Source of the DNA: Auanema rhodensis
Lineage: Eukaryota; Nematoda; Chromadorea; Rhabditida; Rhabditidae
NCBI GenBank assembly: GCA_964057225.1
Contig: OZ059900.1
Span: forward strand, 20,847,638-20,911,637
DNA: 64,000 nucleotides
Direction of reading: 5' to 3'
The notes below the pieces were generated by a model, which was not told the origin of the DNA, ran no database searches, and saw nothing but the letters and a program-made list of their open reading frames with translations. Position 1 is the stretch's first letter. Each line of letters begins with the position of its first letter. A program made the position numbers and the translations under genes. Positions 1-11,620 of this stretch are shown piece after piece.

Positions 1-181
1 CTCAGAATATGCTAATTTCCTAAATTTTCTAACCCCTGTTTTTTTGTCGTGAAAGTGGAACTAGACGTTGTACGAACAATTTTGAGCTAGGTTTCATTGA
101 CATTGCATGAGTTTGAACACATGAAATCGTAAGTCATAACCTTGTTTACAGCGAAATTTCCAAAAACTGGTTTTCCAGCAT

Positions 182-231
182 AATAAAATATTTCTCATGG
201 GAAATACTGTGTTTTTGTATTTTTCTAGTGT
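182..231 (+). promoter_or_regulatory. AATAAA plus GT-rich stretch (polyadenylation-like), once per monomer
   Basis: AATAAA at 182-187 is followed 20-44 bases downstream by a GT/T-rich stretch (CTGTGTTTTTGT and on to TAGTGTT). This is the layout of a eukaryotic cleavage and polyadenylation signal. It recurs in nearly every monomer at the same phase. It is absent from the two 280-bp monomers, and 54901-55242 changes it to ATTAAA. In such AT-rich DNA AATAAA can occur by chance, so use as a signal is not shown. Confidence 0.35.
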
Positions 232-273
232 TCAGCATGTAAAATACTTCATTTTAGTTTGTAACACGCTGAA

Positions 274-290
274 ATTCGTTGCATTTGACG
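274..290 (+). promoter_or_regulatory. Partial CENP-B-box-like motif, once per monomer
   Basis: ATTCGTTGCATTTGACG has the left core TTCG and the central A at the spacing of the mammalian CENP-B box (nTTCGnnnnAnnCGGGn), and matches TTCGTTG exactly. It lacks the right CGGG core. It is altered in several classes: TTCAATGC, TTTGTTGC, TTCGTTTC and TTAATTGC. Protein binding is not implied; a chance match to half of the box is quite possible. Confidence 0.25.
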
Positions 291-333
291 ACTTATATGA
301 ACAAAAATCGATTTAATCAATATTAGCCATAAG

Positions 334-358
334 GGGCGTGCCCTCAGAATATGCTAAT
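334..358 (+). promoter_or_regulatory. GC-rich hairpin beside octamer-like ATGCTAAT
   Basis: At each monomer junction GGGC-GT-GCCC (334-343 here) can form a 4-bp stem and contains GGGGCGTG, similar to GC-box/KLF-type sites. Eight bases on lies ATGCTAAT (351-358), one base from the POU octamer ATGCAAAT. This is the only GC-rich island in the monomer. Variants fall inside it (CATAGAGG, CATAAGAGG, CATAAAGGG, GCCCATCAG), while the octamer-like part is almost invariant. Function is unknown. Confidence 0.25.
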
Positions 359-1708
359 TTCCTAAATTTTCTAACCCCTGTTTTTTTGTCGTGAAAGTGG
401 AACTAGACGTTGTACGAACAATTTTGAGCTAGGTTTTATTGACATTGCATGAGTTTGAACACATGAAATCGTAAGTCAAAACCTTGTTTACAGCGAAAAT
501 TCCAAAAACTGGTTTCCAGCATAATAAAATATTTCTCATGGGAAATACTGTGTTTTTGTATTTTTCTAGTGTTCAGCATGTAAAATGCTTCATTTAAGTA
601 TGTAACACGCTGAAATTCGTTGCATTTGACTACTCATATGAACAAAAATCGATTTAATCAATATTAGCCATAAGGGGCGTGCCCTCAGAATATGCTAATT
701 TCCTTAATTTTCTAACCCCTGTTTTTTTGTCGTGAAAGTGGAACTAGACGTTGTACGAACAATTTTGAGCTAGGTTTCATTGACATTGCATGAGTTTGAA
801 CACATGAAATCGTAAGTCAAAATCTTGTTTACAGCGAAATTTCCAAAAACTGGTTTTCCAGCATAATAAAATATTTCTTATGGGAAATACTGTGTTTTTG
901 TATTTCTCTAGTGTTCAGCATGTAAAATACTTCATTTTAGTATGTAACACGCTGAAATTCGTTGCATTTGACGACTCATATGAACAAAAATCGATTTAAT
1001 CAATATTAGCCATAAGGGGCGTGCCCTCAGAATATGCTAATTTCCTTAATTTTCTAACCCCTGTTTTTTTGTCGTGAAAGTGGAACTAGACGTTGTACGA
1101 ACAGTTTTGAGCTAGGTTTCATTGACATTGCATGAGTTTGAACACATGAAATCGTAAGTCAAAACCTTGTTTACAGCGAAATTTCCAAAAACTGGTTTTC
1201 CAGCATAATAAAATATTTCTCATGGGAAAAACTGTGTTTTTGTATTTTTCTAGTGTTCAGCATGTAAAATGCTTCATTTTAGTATGTAACACGCTGAAAT
1301 TCGTTGCATTTGACGACTCATATGAACAAAAATCGATTTAATCAATATTAGCCATAAGGGGCGTGCCCTCAGAATATGCTAATTTCCTTAATTTTCTAAC
1401 CCCTGTTTTTTGTCGTGAAAGTGGAACTAGACGTTGTACGAACAATTTTGAGCTAGGTTTCATTGACATTGCATGAGTTTGAACTCATGAAATCGTAAGT
1501 CAAAACCTTGTTTACAGCGAAATTTCCAAAAACTGGTTTTCCAGCATAATAAAATATTTCTCATGGGAAATACTGTGTTTTTGTACTTTTCTAGTGTTCA
1601 GCATGTAAAATACTTCATTTTAGTATGTAACACGCTGAAATTCGTTGCATTTGACGACTCATATGAACAAAAATCGATTTAATCAATATTAGCCATAAGG
1701 GGCGTGCC

Positions 1709-3416
1709 CTCAGAATATGCTAATTTCCTAAATTTTCTAACCCCTGTTTTTTTGTCGTGAAAGTGGAACTAGACGTTGTACGAACAATTTTGAGCTAGGT
1801 TTCATTGACATTGCATGAGTTTGAACACATGAAATCGTAAGTCATAACCTTGTTTACAGCGAAATTTCCAAAAACTGGTTTTCCAGCATAATAAAATATT
1901 TCTCATGGGAAATACTGTGTTTTTGTATTTTTCTAGTGTTCAGCATGTAAAATACTTCATTTTAGTTTGTAACACGCTGAAATTCGTTGCATTTGACGAC
2001 TTATATGAACAAAAATCGATTTAATCAATATTAGCCATAAGGGGCGTGCCCTCAGAATATGCTAATTTCCTAAATTTTCTAACCCCTGTTTTTTTGTCGT
2101 GAAAGTGGAACTAGACGTTGTACGAACAATTTTGAGCTAGGTTTTATTGACATTGCATGAGTTTGAACACATGAAATCGTAAGTCAAAACCTTGTTTACA
2201 GCGAAAATTCCAAAAACTGGTTTCCAGCATAATAAAATATTTCTCATGGGAAATACTGTGTTTTTGTATTTTTCTAGTGTTCAGCATGTAAAATGCTTCA
2301 TTTAAGTATGTAACACGCTGAAATTCGTTGCATTTGACTACTCATATGAACAAAAATCGATTTAATCAATATTAGCCATAAGGGGCGTGCCCTCAGAATA
2401 TGCTAATTTCCTTAATTTTCTAACCCCTGTTTTTTTGTCGTGAAAGTGGAACTAGACGTTGTACGAACAATTTTGAGCTAGGTTTCATTGACATTGCATG
2501 AGTTTGAACACATGAAATCGTAAGTCAAAATCTTGTTTACAGCGAAATTTCCAAAAACTGGTTTTCCAGCATAATAAAATACTTCTTATGGGAAATACTG
2601 TGTTTTTGTATTTCTCTAGTGTTCAGCATGTAAAATACTTCATTTTAGTATGTAACACGCTGAAATTCGTTGCATTTGACGACTCATATGAACAAAAATC
2701 GATTTAATCAATATTAGCCATAAGGGGCGTGCCCTCAGAATATGCTAATTTCCTTAATTTTCTAACCCCTGTTTTTTTGTCGTGAAAGTGGAACTAGACG
2801 TTGTACGAACAGTTTTGAGCTAGGTTTCATTGACATTGCATGAGTTTGAACACATGAAATCGTAAGTCAAAACCTTGTTTACAGCGAAATTTCCAAAAAC
2901 TGGTTTTCCAGCATAATAAAATATTTCTCATGGGAAAAACTGTGTTTTTGTATTTTTCTAGTGTTCAGCATGTAAAATGCTTCATTTTAGTATGTAACAC
3001 GCTGAAATTCGTTGCATTTGACGACTCATATGAACAAAAATCGATTTAATCAATATTAGCCATAAGGGGCGTGCCCTCAGAATGTGCTAATTTCCTTAAT
3101 TTTCTAACCCCTGTTTTTTGTCGTGAAAGTGGAACTAGACGTTGTACGAACAATTTTGAGCTAGGTTTCATTGACATTGCATGAGTTTGAACTCATGAAA
3201 TCGTAAGTCAAAACCTTGTTTACAGCGAAATTTCCAAAAACTGGTTTTCCAGCATAATAAAATATTTCTCATGGGAAAAACTGTGTTTTTGTATTTTTCT
3301 AGTGTTCAGCATGTAAAATGCTTCATTTTAGTATGTAACACGCTGAAATTTGTTGCATTTGACGACTCATATGAACAAAAATCGATTTAATCAATATTAG
3401 CCATAAGGGGCGTGCC
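1709..3416 (+). repeat. Pentamer HOR, copy 2 (1,708 bp)
   Basis: Monomers start at 1709, 2051, 2392, 2734 and 3076 and repeat the marker order of 1-1708. Differences seen: the third monomer has AATACTTCTTATG instead of AATATTTCTTATG. The fifth (3076-3416) keeps the T6 run and GAACTCATG of its partner in its first half, but begins CAGAATGTGC and ends with the GGGAAAAACTG/AAATTTGTTGC type. This last monomer therefore looks like a recombinant and also begins the next HOR family. Confidence 0.9.
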
Positions 3417-5467
3417 CTCAGAATATGCTAATTTCCTTAATTTTCTAACCCCTGTTTTTTTGTCGTGAAAGTGGAACTAGACGTTGTAGGAACAATTTTG
3501 AGCAAGGTTTCATTGACATTGCATGAGTTTGAACACATGAAATCGTAAGTCAAAACCTCGTTTACAGCGAAATTTCCAAAAACTGGTTTTCCAGCATAAT
3601 AAAATATTTCTCATGGGAAATACTGTGTTTTTGTATTTTTCTAGTGTTCAGCATGTAAAATGCTTCATTTTAGTATGTAACACGCTAAAATTCGTTGCAT
3701 TTGACGACTCATATGAACAAAAATCGATTTAATCAATATTAGCCATAAGGGGCGTGCCCTCAGAATATGCTAATTTCCTTAATTTTCTAACCCCTGTTTT
3801 TTTGTCGTGAAAGTGGAACTAGACGTTGTACGAACAATTTTGAGCTAGGTTTCATTGACATTGCATGAGTTTGAACACATGAAATCGTAAGTCAAAACCT
3901 TGTTTACAGCGAAATTTCCAAAAACTGGTTTTCCAGCATAATAAAATATTTCTCATTTGAAATACTGTGTTTTTGTATTTTTATAGTGTTCAGCATGTAA
4001 AATGCTTCATTTTAGTATGTAACACGCTGAAATTCGTTGCATTTGACGACTCATATGAACAAAAATCGATTTAATCAATATTAGCCATAAGGGGCGTGCC
4101 CTCAGAATATGCTAATTTCCTTAATTTTCTAACCCCTGTTTTTTTGTCGTGAAAGTGGAATTAGACGTTGTAGGAACAATTTTGAGCTAGGTTTCATTGA
4201 CATTGCATGAGTTTGAACACATGAAATCGTAAGTCAAAACCTTGTTTACAGCGAAATTTCCAAAAACTGGTTTTCCAGCATAATAAAATATTTCTCATGG
4301 GAAATACTGTGTTTTTGTATTTTTCTAGTGTTCAGCATGTAAAATGCTTCATTTTAGTATGTAACACGCTGAAATTCGTTGCATTTGACGACTCATATGA
4401 ACAAAAATCGATTTAATCAATATTAGCCATAAGGGGCGTGCCCTCAGAATATGCTAATTTCCTTAATTTTCTAACCCCTGTTTTTTGTCGTGAAAGTGGA
4501 ACTAGACGTTGTAGGAACAATTTTGAGCTAGGTTTCATTGACATTGCATGAGTTTGAACACATGAAATCGTAAGTCAAAACCTTGTTTACAGCGAAATTT
4601 CCAAAAACTGGTTTTCCAGCATAATAAAATATTTCTCATGGGAAATACTGTGTTTTTGTATTTTTCTAGTGTTCAGCATGTAAAATACTTCATTTTAGTA
4701 TGTAACACGCTGAAATTCGTTGCATTTGACGACTCATATGAACAAAAATCGATTTAATCAATATTAGCCATAAGGGGCGTGCCCTCAGAATGTGCTAATT
4801 TCCTTAATTTTCTAACCCCTGTTTTTTTGTCGTGAAAGTGGAATTAGACGTTGTAGGAACAATTTTGAGCTAGGTTTCATTGACATTGCATGAGTTTGAA
4901 CACATGAAATCGTAAGTCAAAACCTTGTTTACAGCGAACTTTCCAAAAACTGGTTTTCCAGCATAATAAAATATTTCTCATGGGAAATACTGTGTTTTTG
5001 TATTTTTATAGTGTTCAGCATGTAAAATGCTTCATTTTAGTATGTAACACCCTGAAATTCGTTTCATTTGACGACTCATATGAACAAAAATCGATTTAAT
5101 CAATATTAGCCATAAGGGGCGTGCCCTCAGAATATGCTAATTTCCTTAATTTTCTAACCCCTGTTTTTTTGTCGTGAAAGTGGAACTAGACGTTGTAGGA
5201 ACAATTTTGAGCAAGGTTTCATTGACATTGCATGAGTTTGAACACATGAAATCGTAAGTCAAAACCTTGTTTACAGCGAAATTTCCAAAAACTGGTTTTC
5301 CAGCATAATAAAATATTTCTCATGGGAAATACTGTGTTTTTGTATTTTTCTAGTGTTCAGCATGTGAAATACTTCATTTTAGTATGTAACACGCTGAAAT
5401 TCGTTGCATTTGACGACTCATATGAACAAAAATCGATTTAATCAATATTAGCCATAAGGGGCGTGCC
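3076..5467 (+). repeat. 7-monomer HOR of the 7/9/10-mer family
   Basis: Monomers start at 3076, 3417, 3759, 4101, 4443, 4784 and 5126. The order is: AAATTTGTTGC type; GAGCAAGG with CGCTAAAATTC; TTGTACG type; GGAATTAG type; T6 with AAATACTTC; CAGAATGTGC with GCGAACTTTCC and ACACCCTG; GAGCAAGG with GTGAAATAC. The same opening and closing types frame the longer units at 5468-8543, 30749-33822 and 33823-37239, so this is a shorter member of one HOR family. The monomer at 3759 has a private TCATTTGAAAT in place of TCATGGGAAAT. Confidence 0.8.
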
Positions 5468-6835
5468 CTCAGAATATGCTAATTTCCTAAATTTTCTAAC
5501 CCCTGTTTTTTTGTCGTGAAAGTGGAACTAGACGTTGTAGGAACAATTTTGAGCTAGGTTTCATTGACATTGCATGAGTTTGAACACATGAAATCGTAAG
5601 TCAAAACCTTGTTTACAGCGAAATTTCCAAAAACTGGTTTTCCAGCATAATAAAATATTTCTCATGGGAAAAACTGTGTTTTTGTATTTTTCTAGTGTTC
5701 AGCATGTAAAATGCTTCATTTTAGTATGTAACACGCTGAAATTTGTTGCATTTGACGACTCATATGAACAAAAATCGATTTAATCAATATTAGCCATAAG
5801 GGGCGTGCCCTCAGAATATGCTAATTTCCTTAATTTTCTAACCCCTGTTTTTTTGTCGTGAAAGTGGAACTAGACGTTGTAGGAACAATTTTGAGCAAGG
5901 TTTCATTGACATTGCATGAGTTTGAACACATGAAATCGTAAGTCAAAACCTTGTTTACAGCGAAATTTCCAAAAACTGGTTTTCCAGCATAATAAAATAT
6001 TTCTCATGGGAAATACTGTGTTTTTGTATTTTTCTAGTGTTCAGCATGTAAAATGCTTCATTTTAGTATGTAACACGCTAAAATTCGTTGCATTTGACGT
6101 TTCATATGAACAAAAATCGATTTAATCAATATTAGCCATAAGGGGCGTGCCCTCAGAATATGCTAATTTCCTTAATTTTCTAACCCCTGTTTTTTTGTCG
6201 TGAAAGTGGAACTAGACGTTGTACGAACAATTTTGAGCTAGGTTTCATTGACATTGCATGAGTTTGAACACATGAAATCGTAAGTCAAAACCTTGTTTAC
6301 AGCGAAATTTCCAAAAACTGGTTTTCCAGCATAATAAAATATTTCTCATGGGAAATACTGTGTTTTTGTATTTTTCTAGTGTTCAGCATGTAAAATGCTT
6401 CATTTTAGTATGTAACACGCTGAAATTCGTTGCATTTGACGACTCATATGAACAAAAATCGATTTAATCAATATTAGCCATAAGGGGCGTGCCCTCAGAA
6501 TATGCTAATTTCCTTAATTTTCTAACCCCTGTTTTTTTGTCGTGAAAGTGGAACTAGACGTTGTACGAACAATTTTGAGCTAGGTTTCATTGACATTGCA
6601 TGAGTTTGAACACATGAAATCGTAAGTCAAAACCTTGTTTACAGCGAAATTTCCAAAAACTGGTTTTCCAGCATAATAAAATATTTCTCATGGGAAATAC
6701 TGTGTTTTTGTATTTTTCTAGTGTTCAGCATGTAAAATGCTTCATTTTAGTATGTAACACGCTAAAATTCGTTGCATTTGACGACTCATATGAACAAAAA
6801 TCGATTTAATCAATATTAGCCATAAGGGGCGTGCC

Positions 6836-6839
6836 CATC
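6836..6839 (+). repeat. Single-A insertion marking the 14-mer junction
   Basis: The usual GTGCCCTCAG reads GTGCCCATCAG here, making this monomer 343 bp. The same insertion occurs at 11617 and nowhere else I could find, so it is a good tag for the 4.78-kb duplication. Confidence 0.9.
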
Positions 6840-7178
6840 AGAATATGCTAATTTCCTTAATTTTCTAACCCCTGTTTTTTTGTCGTGAAAGTGGAATTAG
6901 ACGTTGTAGGAACAATTTTGAGCTAGGTTTCATTGACATTGCATGAGTTTGAACACATGAAATCGTAAGTCAAAACCTTGTTTACAGCGAAATTTCCAAA
7001 AACTGGTTTTCCAGCATAATAAAATATTTCTCATGGGAAATACTGTGTTTTTGTATTTTTATAGTGTTCAACATGTAAAATGCTTCATTTTAGTATGTAA
7101 CACGCTGAAATTCGTTGCATTTGACGACTCATATGAACAAAAATCGATTTAATCAATATTAGCCATAAGGGGCGTGCC

Positions 7179-7518
7179 CTCAGAATATGCTAATTTCCTT
7201 AATTTTCTAACCCCTGTTTTTTGTCGTGAAAGTGGAACTAGACGTTGTAGGAACAATTTTGAGCTAGGTTTCATTGACATTGCATGAGTTTGAACACATG
7301 AAATCGTAAGTCAAAACCTTGTTTACAGCGAAATTTCCAAAAACTGGTTTTCCAGCATAATAAAATATTTCTCATGGGAAATACTGTGTTTTTGTATTTT
7401 TCTAGTGTTCAGCATGTAAAACACTTCATTTTAGTATGTAACACGCTGAAATTCAATGCATTTGACGAATCATATGAACAAAAATCGATTTAATCAATAT
7501 AAGCCATAGAGGCGTGCC
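7179..7518 (+). repeat. 340-bp CATAGAGG variant monomer (type copy)
   Basis: This is the clearest variant class: AAACACTTC, TTCAATGC in place of TTCGTTGC, GACGAATC, AATATAAGCC and CATAGAGGCG (one base shorter). Copies lie at 7179, 9912, 10593 (second half), 11960, 14692, 16057, 16397, 17420, 32800 and 35875. All have a T6 run except 10593, so nine are 340 bp and one is 341. The class is absent outside 7.2-17.8 and 32.8-36.2 kb. It lacks the TTCG core of the CENP-B-like motif. Confidence 0.9.
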
Positions 7519-10500
7519 CTCAGAATATGCTAATTTCCTTAATTTTCTAACCCCTGTTTTTTGTCGTGAAAGTGGAATTAGACGTTGTAGGAACAATTTT
7601 GAGCTAGGTTTCATTGACATTGCATGAGTTTGAACACATGAAATCGTAAGTCAAAACCTTGTTTACAGCGAAATTTCCAAAAACTGGTTTTCCAGCATAA
7701 TAAAATATTTCTCATGGGAAATACTGTGTTTTTGTATTTTTCTAGTGTTCAGCATGTAAAATACTTCATTTTAGTATGTAACACGCTGAAATTCGTTGCA
7801 TTTGACGACTCATATGAACAAAAATCGATTTAATCAATATTAGCCATAAGGGGCGTGCCCTCAGAATGTGCTAATTTCCTTAATTTTCTAACCCCTGTTT
7901 TTTTGTCGTGAAAGTGGAATTAGACGTTGTAGGAACAATTTTGAGCTAGGTTTCATTGACATTGCATGAGTTTGAACACATGAAATCGTAAGTCAAAACC
8001 TTGTTTACAGCGAACTTTCCAAAAACTGGTTTTCCAGCATAATAAAATATTTCTCATGGGAAATACTGTGTTTTTGTATTTTTATAGTGTTCAGCATGTA
8101 AAATGCTTCATTTTAGTATGTAACACCCTGAAATTCGTTTCATTTGACGACTCATATGAACAAAAATCGATTTAATCAATATTAGCCATAAGGGGCGTGC
8201 CCTCAGAATATGCTAATTTCCTTAATTTTCTAACCCCTGTTTTTTTGTCGTGAAAGTGGAACTAGACGTTGTAGGAACAATTTTGAGCAAGGTTTCATTG
8301 ACATTGCATGAGTTTGAACACATGAAATCGTAAGTCAAAACCTTGTTTACAGCGAAATTTCCAAAAACTGGTTTTCCAGCATAATAAAAGATTTCTCATG
8401 GGAAATACTGTGTTTTTGTATTTTTCTAGTGTTCAGCATGTGAAATACTTCATTTTAGTATGTAACACGCTGAAATTCGTTGCATTTGACGACTCATATG
8501 AACAAAAATCGATTTAATCAATATTAGCCATAAGGGGCGTGCCCTCAGAATATGCTAATTTCCTAAATTTTCTAACCCCTGTTTTTTTGTCGTGAAAGTG
8601 GAACTAGACGTTGTACGAACAATTTTGAGCTAGGTTTCATTGACATTGCATGAGTTTGAACACATGAAATCGTAAGTCAAAACCTTGTTTACAGCGAAAT
8701 TTCCAAAAACTGGTTTTCCAGCATAATAAAATATTTCTCATGGGTAAAACTGTGTTTTTGTATTTTTCTAGTGTTCAGCATGTAAAATGCTTCATTTTAG
8801 TATGTAACACGCTGAAATTCGTTGCATTTGACCACTCATATGAACCAAAATCGATTTAATCAATATTAGCCATAAGGGGCGTGCCCTCAGAATATGCTAA
8901 TTTCCTAAATTTTCTAACCCCTGTTTTTTTGTCGTGAAAGTGGAACTAGACGTTGTACGAACAATTTTGAGCTAGGTTTCATTGACATTGCATGAGTTTG
9001 AACACATGAAATCGTAAGTCAAAACCTTGTTTACAGCGAAATTTCCAAAAACTGGTTTTCCAGCATAATAAAATATTTCTCATGGGAAATACTGTGTTTT
9101 TGTATTTTTCTAGTGTTCAGCATGTGAAATACTTCATTTTAGTATGTAACACGCTGAAATTCGTTGCATTTGACGACTCATATGAACAAAAATCGATTTA
9201 ATCAATATTAGCCATAAGGGGCGTGCCCTCAGAATATGCTAATTTCCTTAATTTTCTAACCCCTGTTTTTTTGTCGTGAAAGTGGAATTAGACGTTGCAG
9301 GAACAATTTTGAGCTAGGTTTCATTGACATTGCATGAGTTTGAACACATGAAATCGTAAGTCAAAACCTTGTTTACAGCGAAATTTCCAAAAACTGGTTT
9401 TCCAGCATAATAAAATATTTCTCATGGGAAATACTGTGTTTTTGTATTTTTATAGTGTTCAGCATGTAAAATGCTTCATTTTAGTATGTAACACGCTGAA
9501 ATTCGTTGCATTTGACGACTCATATGAACAAAAATCGATTTAATCAATATTAGCCATAAGGGGCGTGCCCTCAGAATATGCTAATTTCCTTAATTTTCTA
9601 ACCCCTGTTTTTTTGTCGTGAAAGTGGAATTAGACGTTGTAGGAACAATTTTGAGCTAGGTTTCATTGACATTGCATGAGTTTGAACACATGAAATCGTA
9701 AGTCAAAACCTTGTTTACAGCGAAATTTCCAAAAACTGGTTTTCCAGCATAATAAAATATTTCTCATGGGAAATACTGTGTTTTTGTATTTTTCTAGTGT
9801 TCAGCATGTAAAATGCTTCATTTTAGTATGTAACACGCTGAAATTCGTTGCATTTGACGACTCATATGAACAAAAATCGATTTAATCAATATTAGCCATA
9901 AGGGGCGTGCCCTCAGAATATGCTAATTTCCTTAATTTTCTAACCCCTGTTTTTTGTCGTGAAAGTGGAACTAGACGTTGTAGGAACAATTTTGAGCTAG
10001 GTTTCATTGACATTGCATGAGTTTGAACACATGAAATCGTAAGTCAAAACCTTGTTTACAGCGAAATTTCCAAAAACTGGTTTTCCAGCATAATAAAATA
10101 TTTCTCATGGGAAATACTGTGTTTTTGTATTTTTCTAGTGTTCAGCATGTAAAACACTTCATTTTAGTATGTAACACGCTGAAATTCAATGCATTTGACG
10201 AATCATATGAACAAAAATCGATTTAATCAATATAAGCCATAGAGGCGTGCCCTCAGAATATGCTAATTTCCTTAATTTTCTAACCCCTGTTTTTTGTCGT
10301 GAAAGTGGAACTAGACGTTGTAGGAACAATTTTGAGCTAGGTTTCATTGACATTGCATGAGTTTGAACACATGAAATCGTAAGTCAAAACCTTGTTTACA
10401 GCGAAATTTCCAAAAACTGGTTTTCCAGCATAATAAAATATTTCTCATGGGAAATACTGTGTTTTTGTATTTTTATAGTGTTCAGCATGTAAAATGCTTC

Positions 10501-11616
10501 ATTTTAGTATGTAACACGCTGAAATTCGTTGCATTTGACGACTCATATGAACAAAAATCGATTTAATCAATATTAGCCATAAGGGGCGTGCCCTCAGAAT
10601 ATGCTAATTTCCTTAATTTTCTAACCCCTGTTTTTTTGTCGTGAAAGTGGAATTAGACGTTGTAGGAACAATTTTGAGCTAGGTTTCATTGACATTGCAT
10701 GAGTTTGAACACATGAAATCGTAAGTCAAAACCTTGTTTACAGCGAAATTTCCAAAAACTGGTTTTCCAGCATAATAAAATATTTCTCATGGGAAATACT
10801 GTGTTTTTGTATTTTTGTAGTGTTCAGCATGTAAAACACTTCATTTTAGTATGTAACACGCTGAAATTCAATGCATTTGACGAATCATATGAACAAAAAT
10901 CGATTTAATCAATATAAGCCATAGAGGCGTGCCCTCAGAATATGCTAATTTCCTTAATTTTCTAACCCCTGTTTTTTGTCGTGAAAGTGGAACTAGACGT
11001 TGTAGGAACAATTTTGAGCTAGGTTTCATTGACATTGCATGAGTTTGAACACATGAAATCGTAAGTCAAAACCTTGTTTACAGCGAAATTTCCAAAAACT
11101 GGTTTTCCAGCATAATAAAATATTTCTCATGGGAAATACTGTGTTTTTGTATTTTTATAGTGTTCAGCATGTAAAATGCTTCATTTTAGTATGTAACACG
11201 CTGAAATTCGTTGCATTTGACGACTCATATGAACAAAAATCGATTTAATCAATATTAGCCATAAGGGGCGTGCCCTCAGAATATGCTAATTTCCTTAATT
11301 TTCTAACCCCTGTTTTTTTGTCGTGAAAGTGGAATTAGACGTTGTAGGAACAATTTTGAGCTAGGTTTCATTGACATTGCATGAGTTTGAACACATGAAA
11401 TCGTAAGTCAAAACCTTGTTTACAGCGAAATTTCCAAAAACTGGTTTTCCAGCATAATAAAATATTTCTCATGGGAAATACTGTGTTTTTGTATTTTTCT
11501 AGTGTTCAGCATGTAAAATGCTTCATTTTAGTATGTAACACGCTAAAATTCGTTGCATTTGACGACTCATATGAACAAAAATCGATTTAATCAATATTAG
11601 CCATAAGGGGCGTGCC

Positions 11617-11620
11617 CATC
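11617..11620 (+). repeat. Single-A insertion, second copy
   Basis: GTGCCCATCAG as at 6836, 4,781 bp to the right. The monomer just upstream differs between the two places in its first half (GGAATTAG/TTGTAGG here, GGAACTAG/TTGTACG at 6494) but both end with CGCTAAAATTC, so the duplicated segment starts in the second half of that monomer. Confidence 0.9.

Larger units (their letters stand above)
1..342 (+). repeat. Reference satellite monomer (342 bp)
   Basis: This is the first complete monomer and is used for numbering. Landmarks: octamer-like ATGCTAAT at 9-16; T-run at 40-46, whose length varies between copies; GTAAGT at 129-134; inverted repeat AAAAC-TG-GTTTT at 163-174; AATAAA at 182-187; GT-rich stretch at 207-231; TTCGTTG at 275-281; ATCGAT at 307-312; GC-rich GGGC-GT-GCCC hairpin starting at 334 and ending on the next monomer's first base. 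This copy has some variants shared only with 1709-2050: GTCATAACC, TTTAGTTTG and GACTTATATG, the last removing the CATATG present in almost all other monomers. Confidence 0.95.
1..1708 (+). repeat. Pentamer HOR, copy 1 (1,708 bp)
   Basis: Five monomers start at 1, 343, 684, 1026 and 1368. Each has its own markers: the first GTCATAACC; the second GTTTTATTG, CGAAAATTCC, a lost T in the CTGGTTTCC segment and CATTTAAG; the third AAAATCTTG, TTTCTTATG and TTTCTCTAG; the fourth AACAGTTTTG and GGGAAAAACTG; the fifth a T6 run and GAACTCATG. The same order returns immediately at 1709, so the five monomers form a higher-order unit. Monomers one, two and four look identical between copies. Confidence 0.93.
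5468..8543 (+). repeat. 9-monomer HOR (3,076 bp)
   Basis: Monomers start at 5468, 5810, 6152, 6494, 6836, 7179, 7519, 7860 and 8202. It opens with an AAATTTGTTGC monomer and closes with a GTGAAATAC monomer, like 3076-5467, but is two monomers longer. It includes the 343-bp monomer at 6836 with an inserted A and the 340-bp monomer at 7179 with AAACACTTC, TTCAATGC and CATAGAGGCG. Its right part also forms the left part of the 14-monomer repeat, so the HOR boundaries overlap. Confidence 0.8.
6836..11616 (+). repeat. 14-monomer HOR, copy 1 (4,781 bp)
   Basis: Monomers start at 6836, 7179, 7519, 7860, 8202, 8544, 8886, 9228, 9570, 9912, 10252, 10593, 10934 and 11275. The first 11 match those beginning at 11617 in order and markers, including rare ones: GTGCCCATCAG at the left junction, GGGTAAAACTG with GAACCAAAATCG at 8544, and GTTGCAGG at 9228. 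The last three (10593, 10934, 11275) do not match their counterparts, so about 3.8-4.1 kb of the unit is clearly shared. Confidence 0.88.

Noticed and set aside
40-46. T-run as a Pol III terminator or microsatellite
   Set aside because: It is a T6-T8 run that varies by slippage, but no Pol III promoter is visible upstream and it is too short to be a microsatellite.
129-151. Splice donor GTAAGT and acceptor-like TTTACAG in each monomer, with TTCTAAC as a branch-like motif
   Set aside because: The donor matches only its intron side, the TTCTAAC at 27-33 is too far from the TTTACAG, and the nearer AG lacks a good pyrimidine tract. Chance motifs in AT-rich DNA explain this.
163-178. Inverted repeat AAAAC-TG-GTTTT and CTGG-TTTT-CCAG as a terminator or functional hairpin
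   Set aside because: Stems are only 4-5 bp and AT-rich; they are too weak to call without supporting data.
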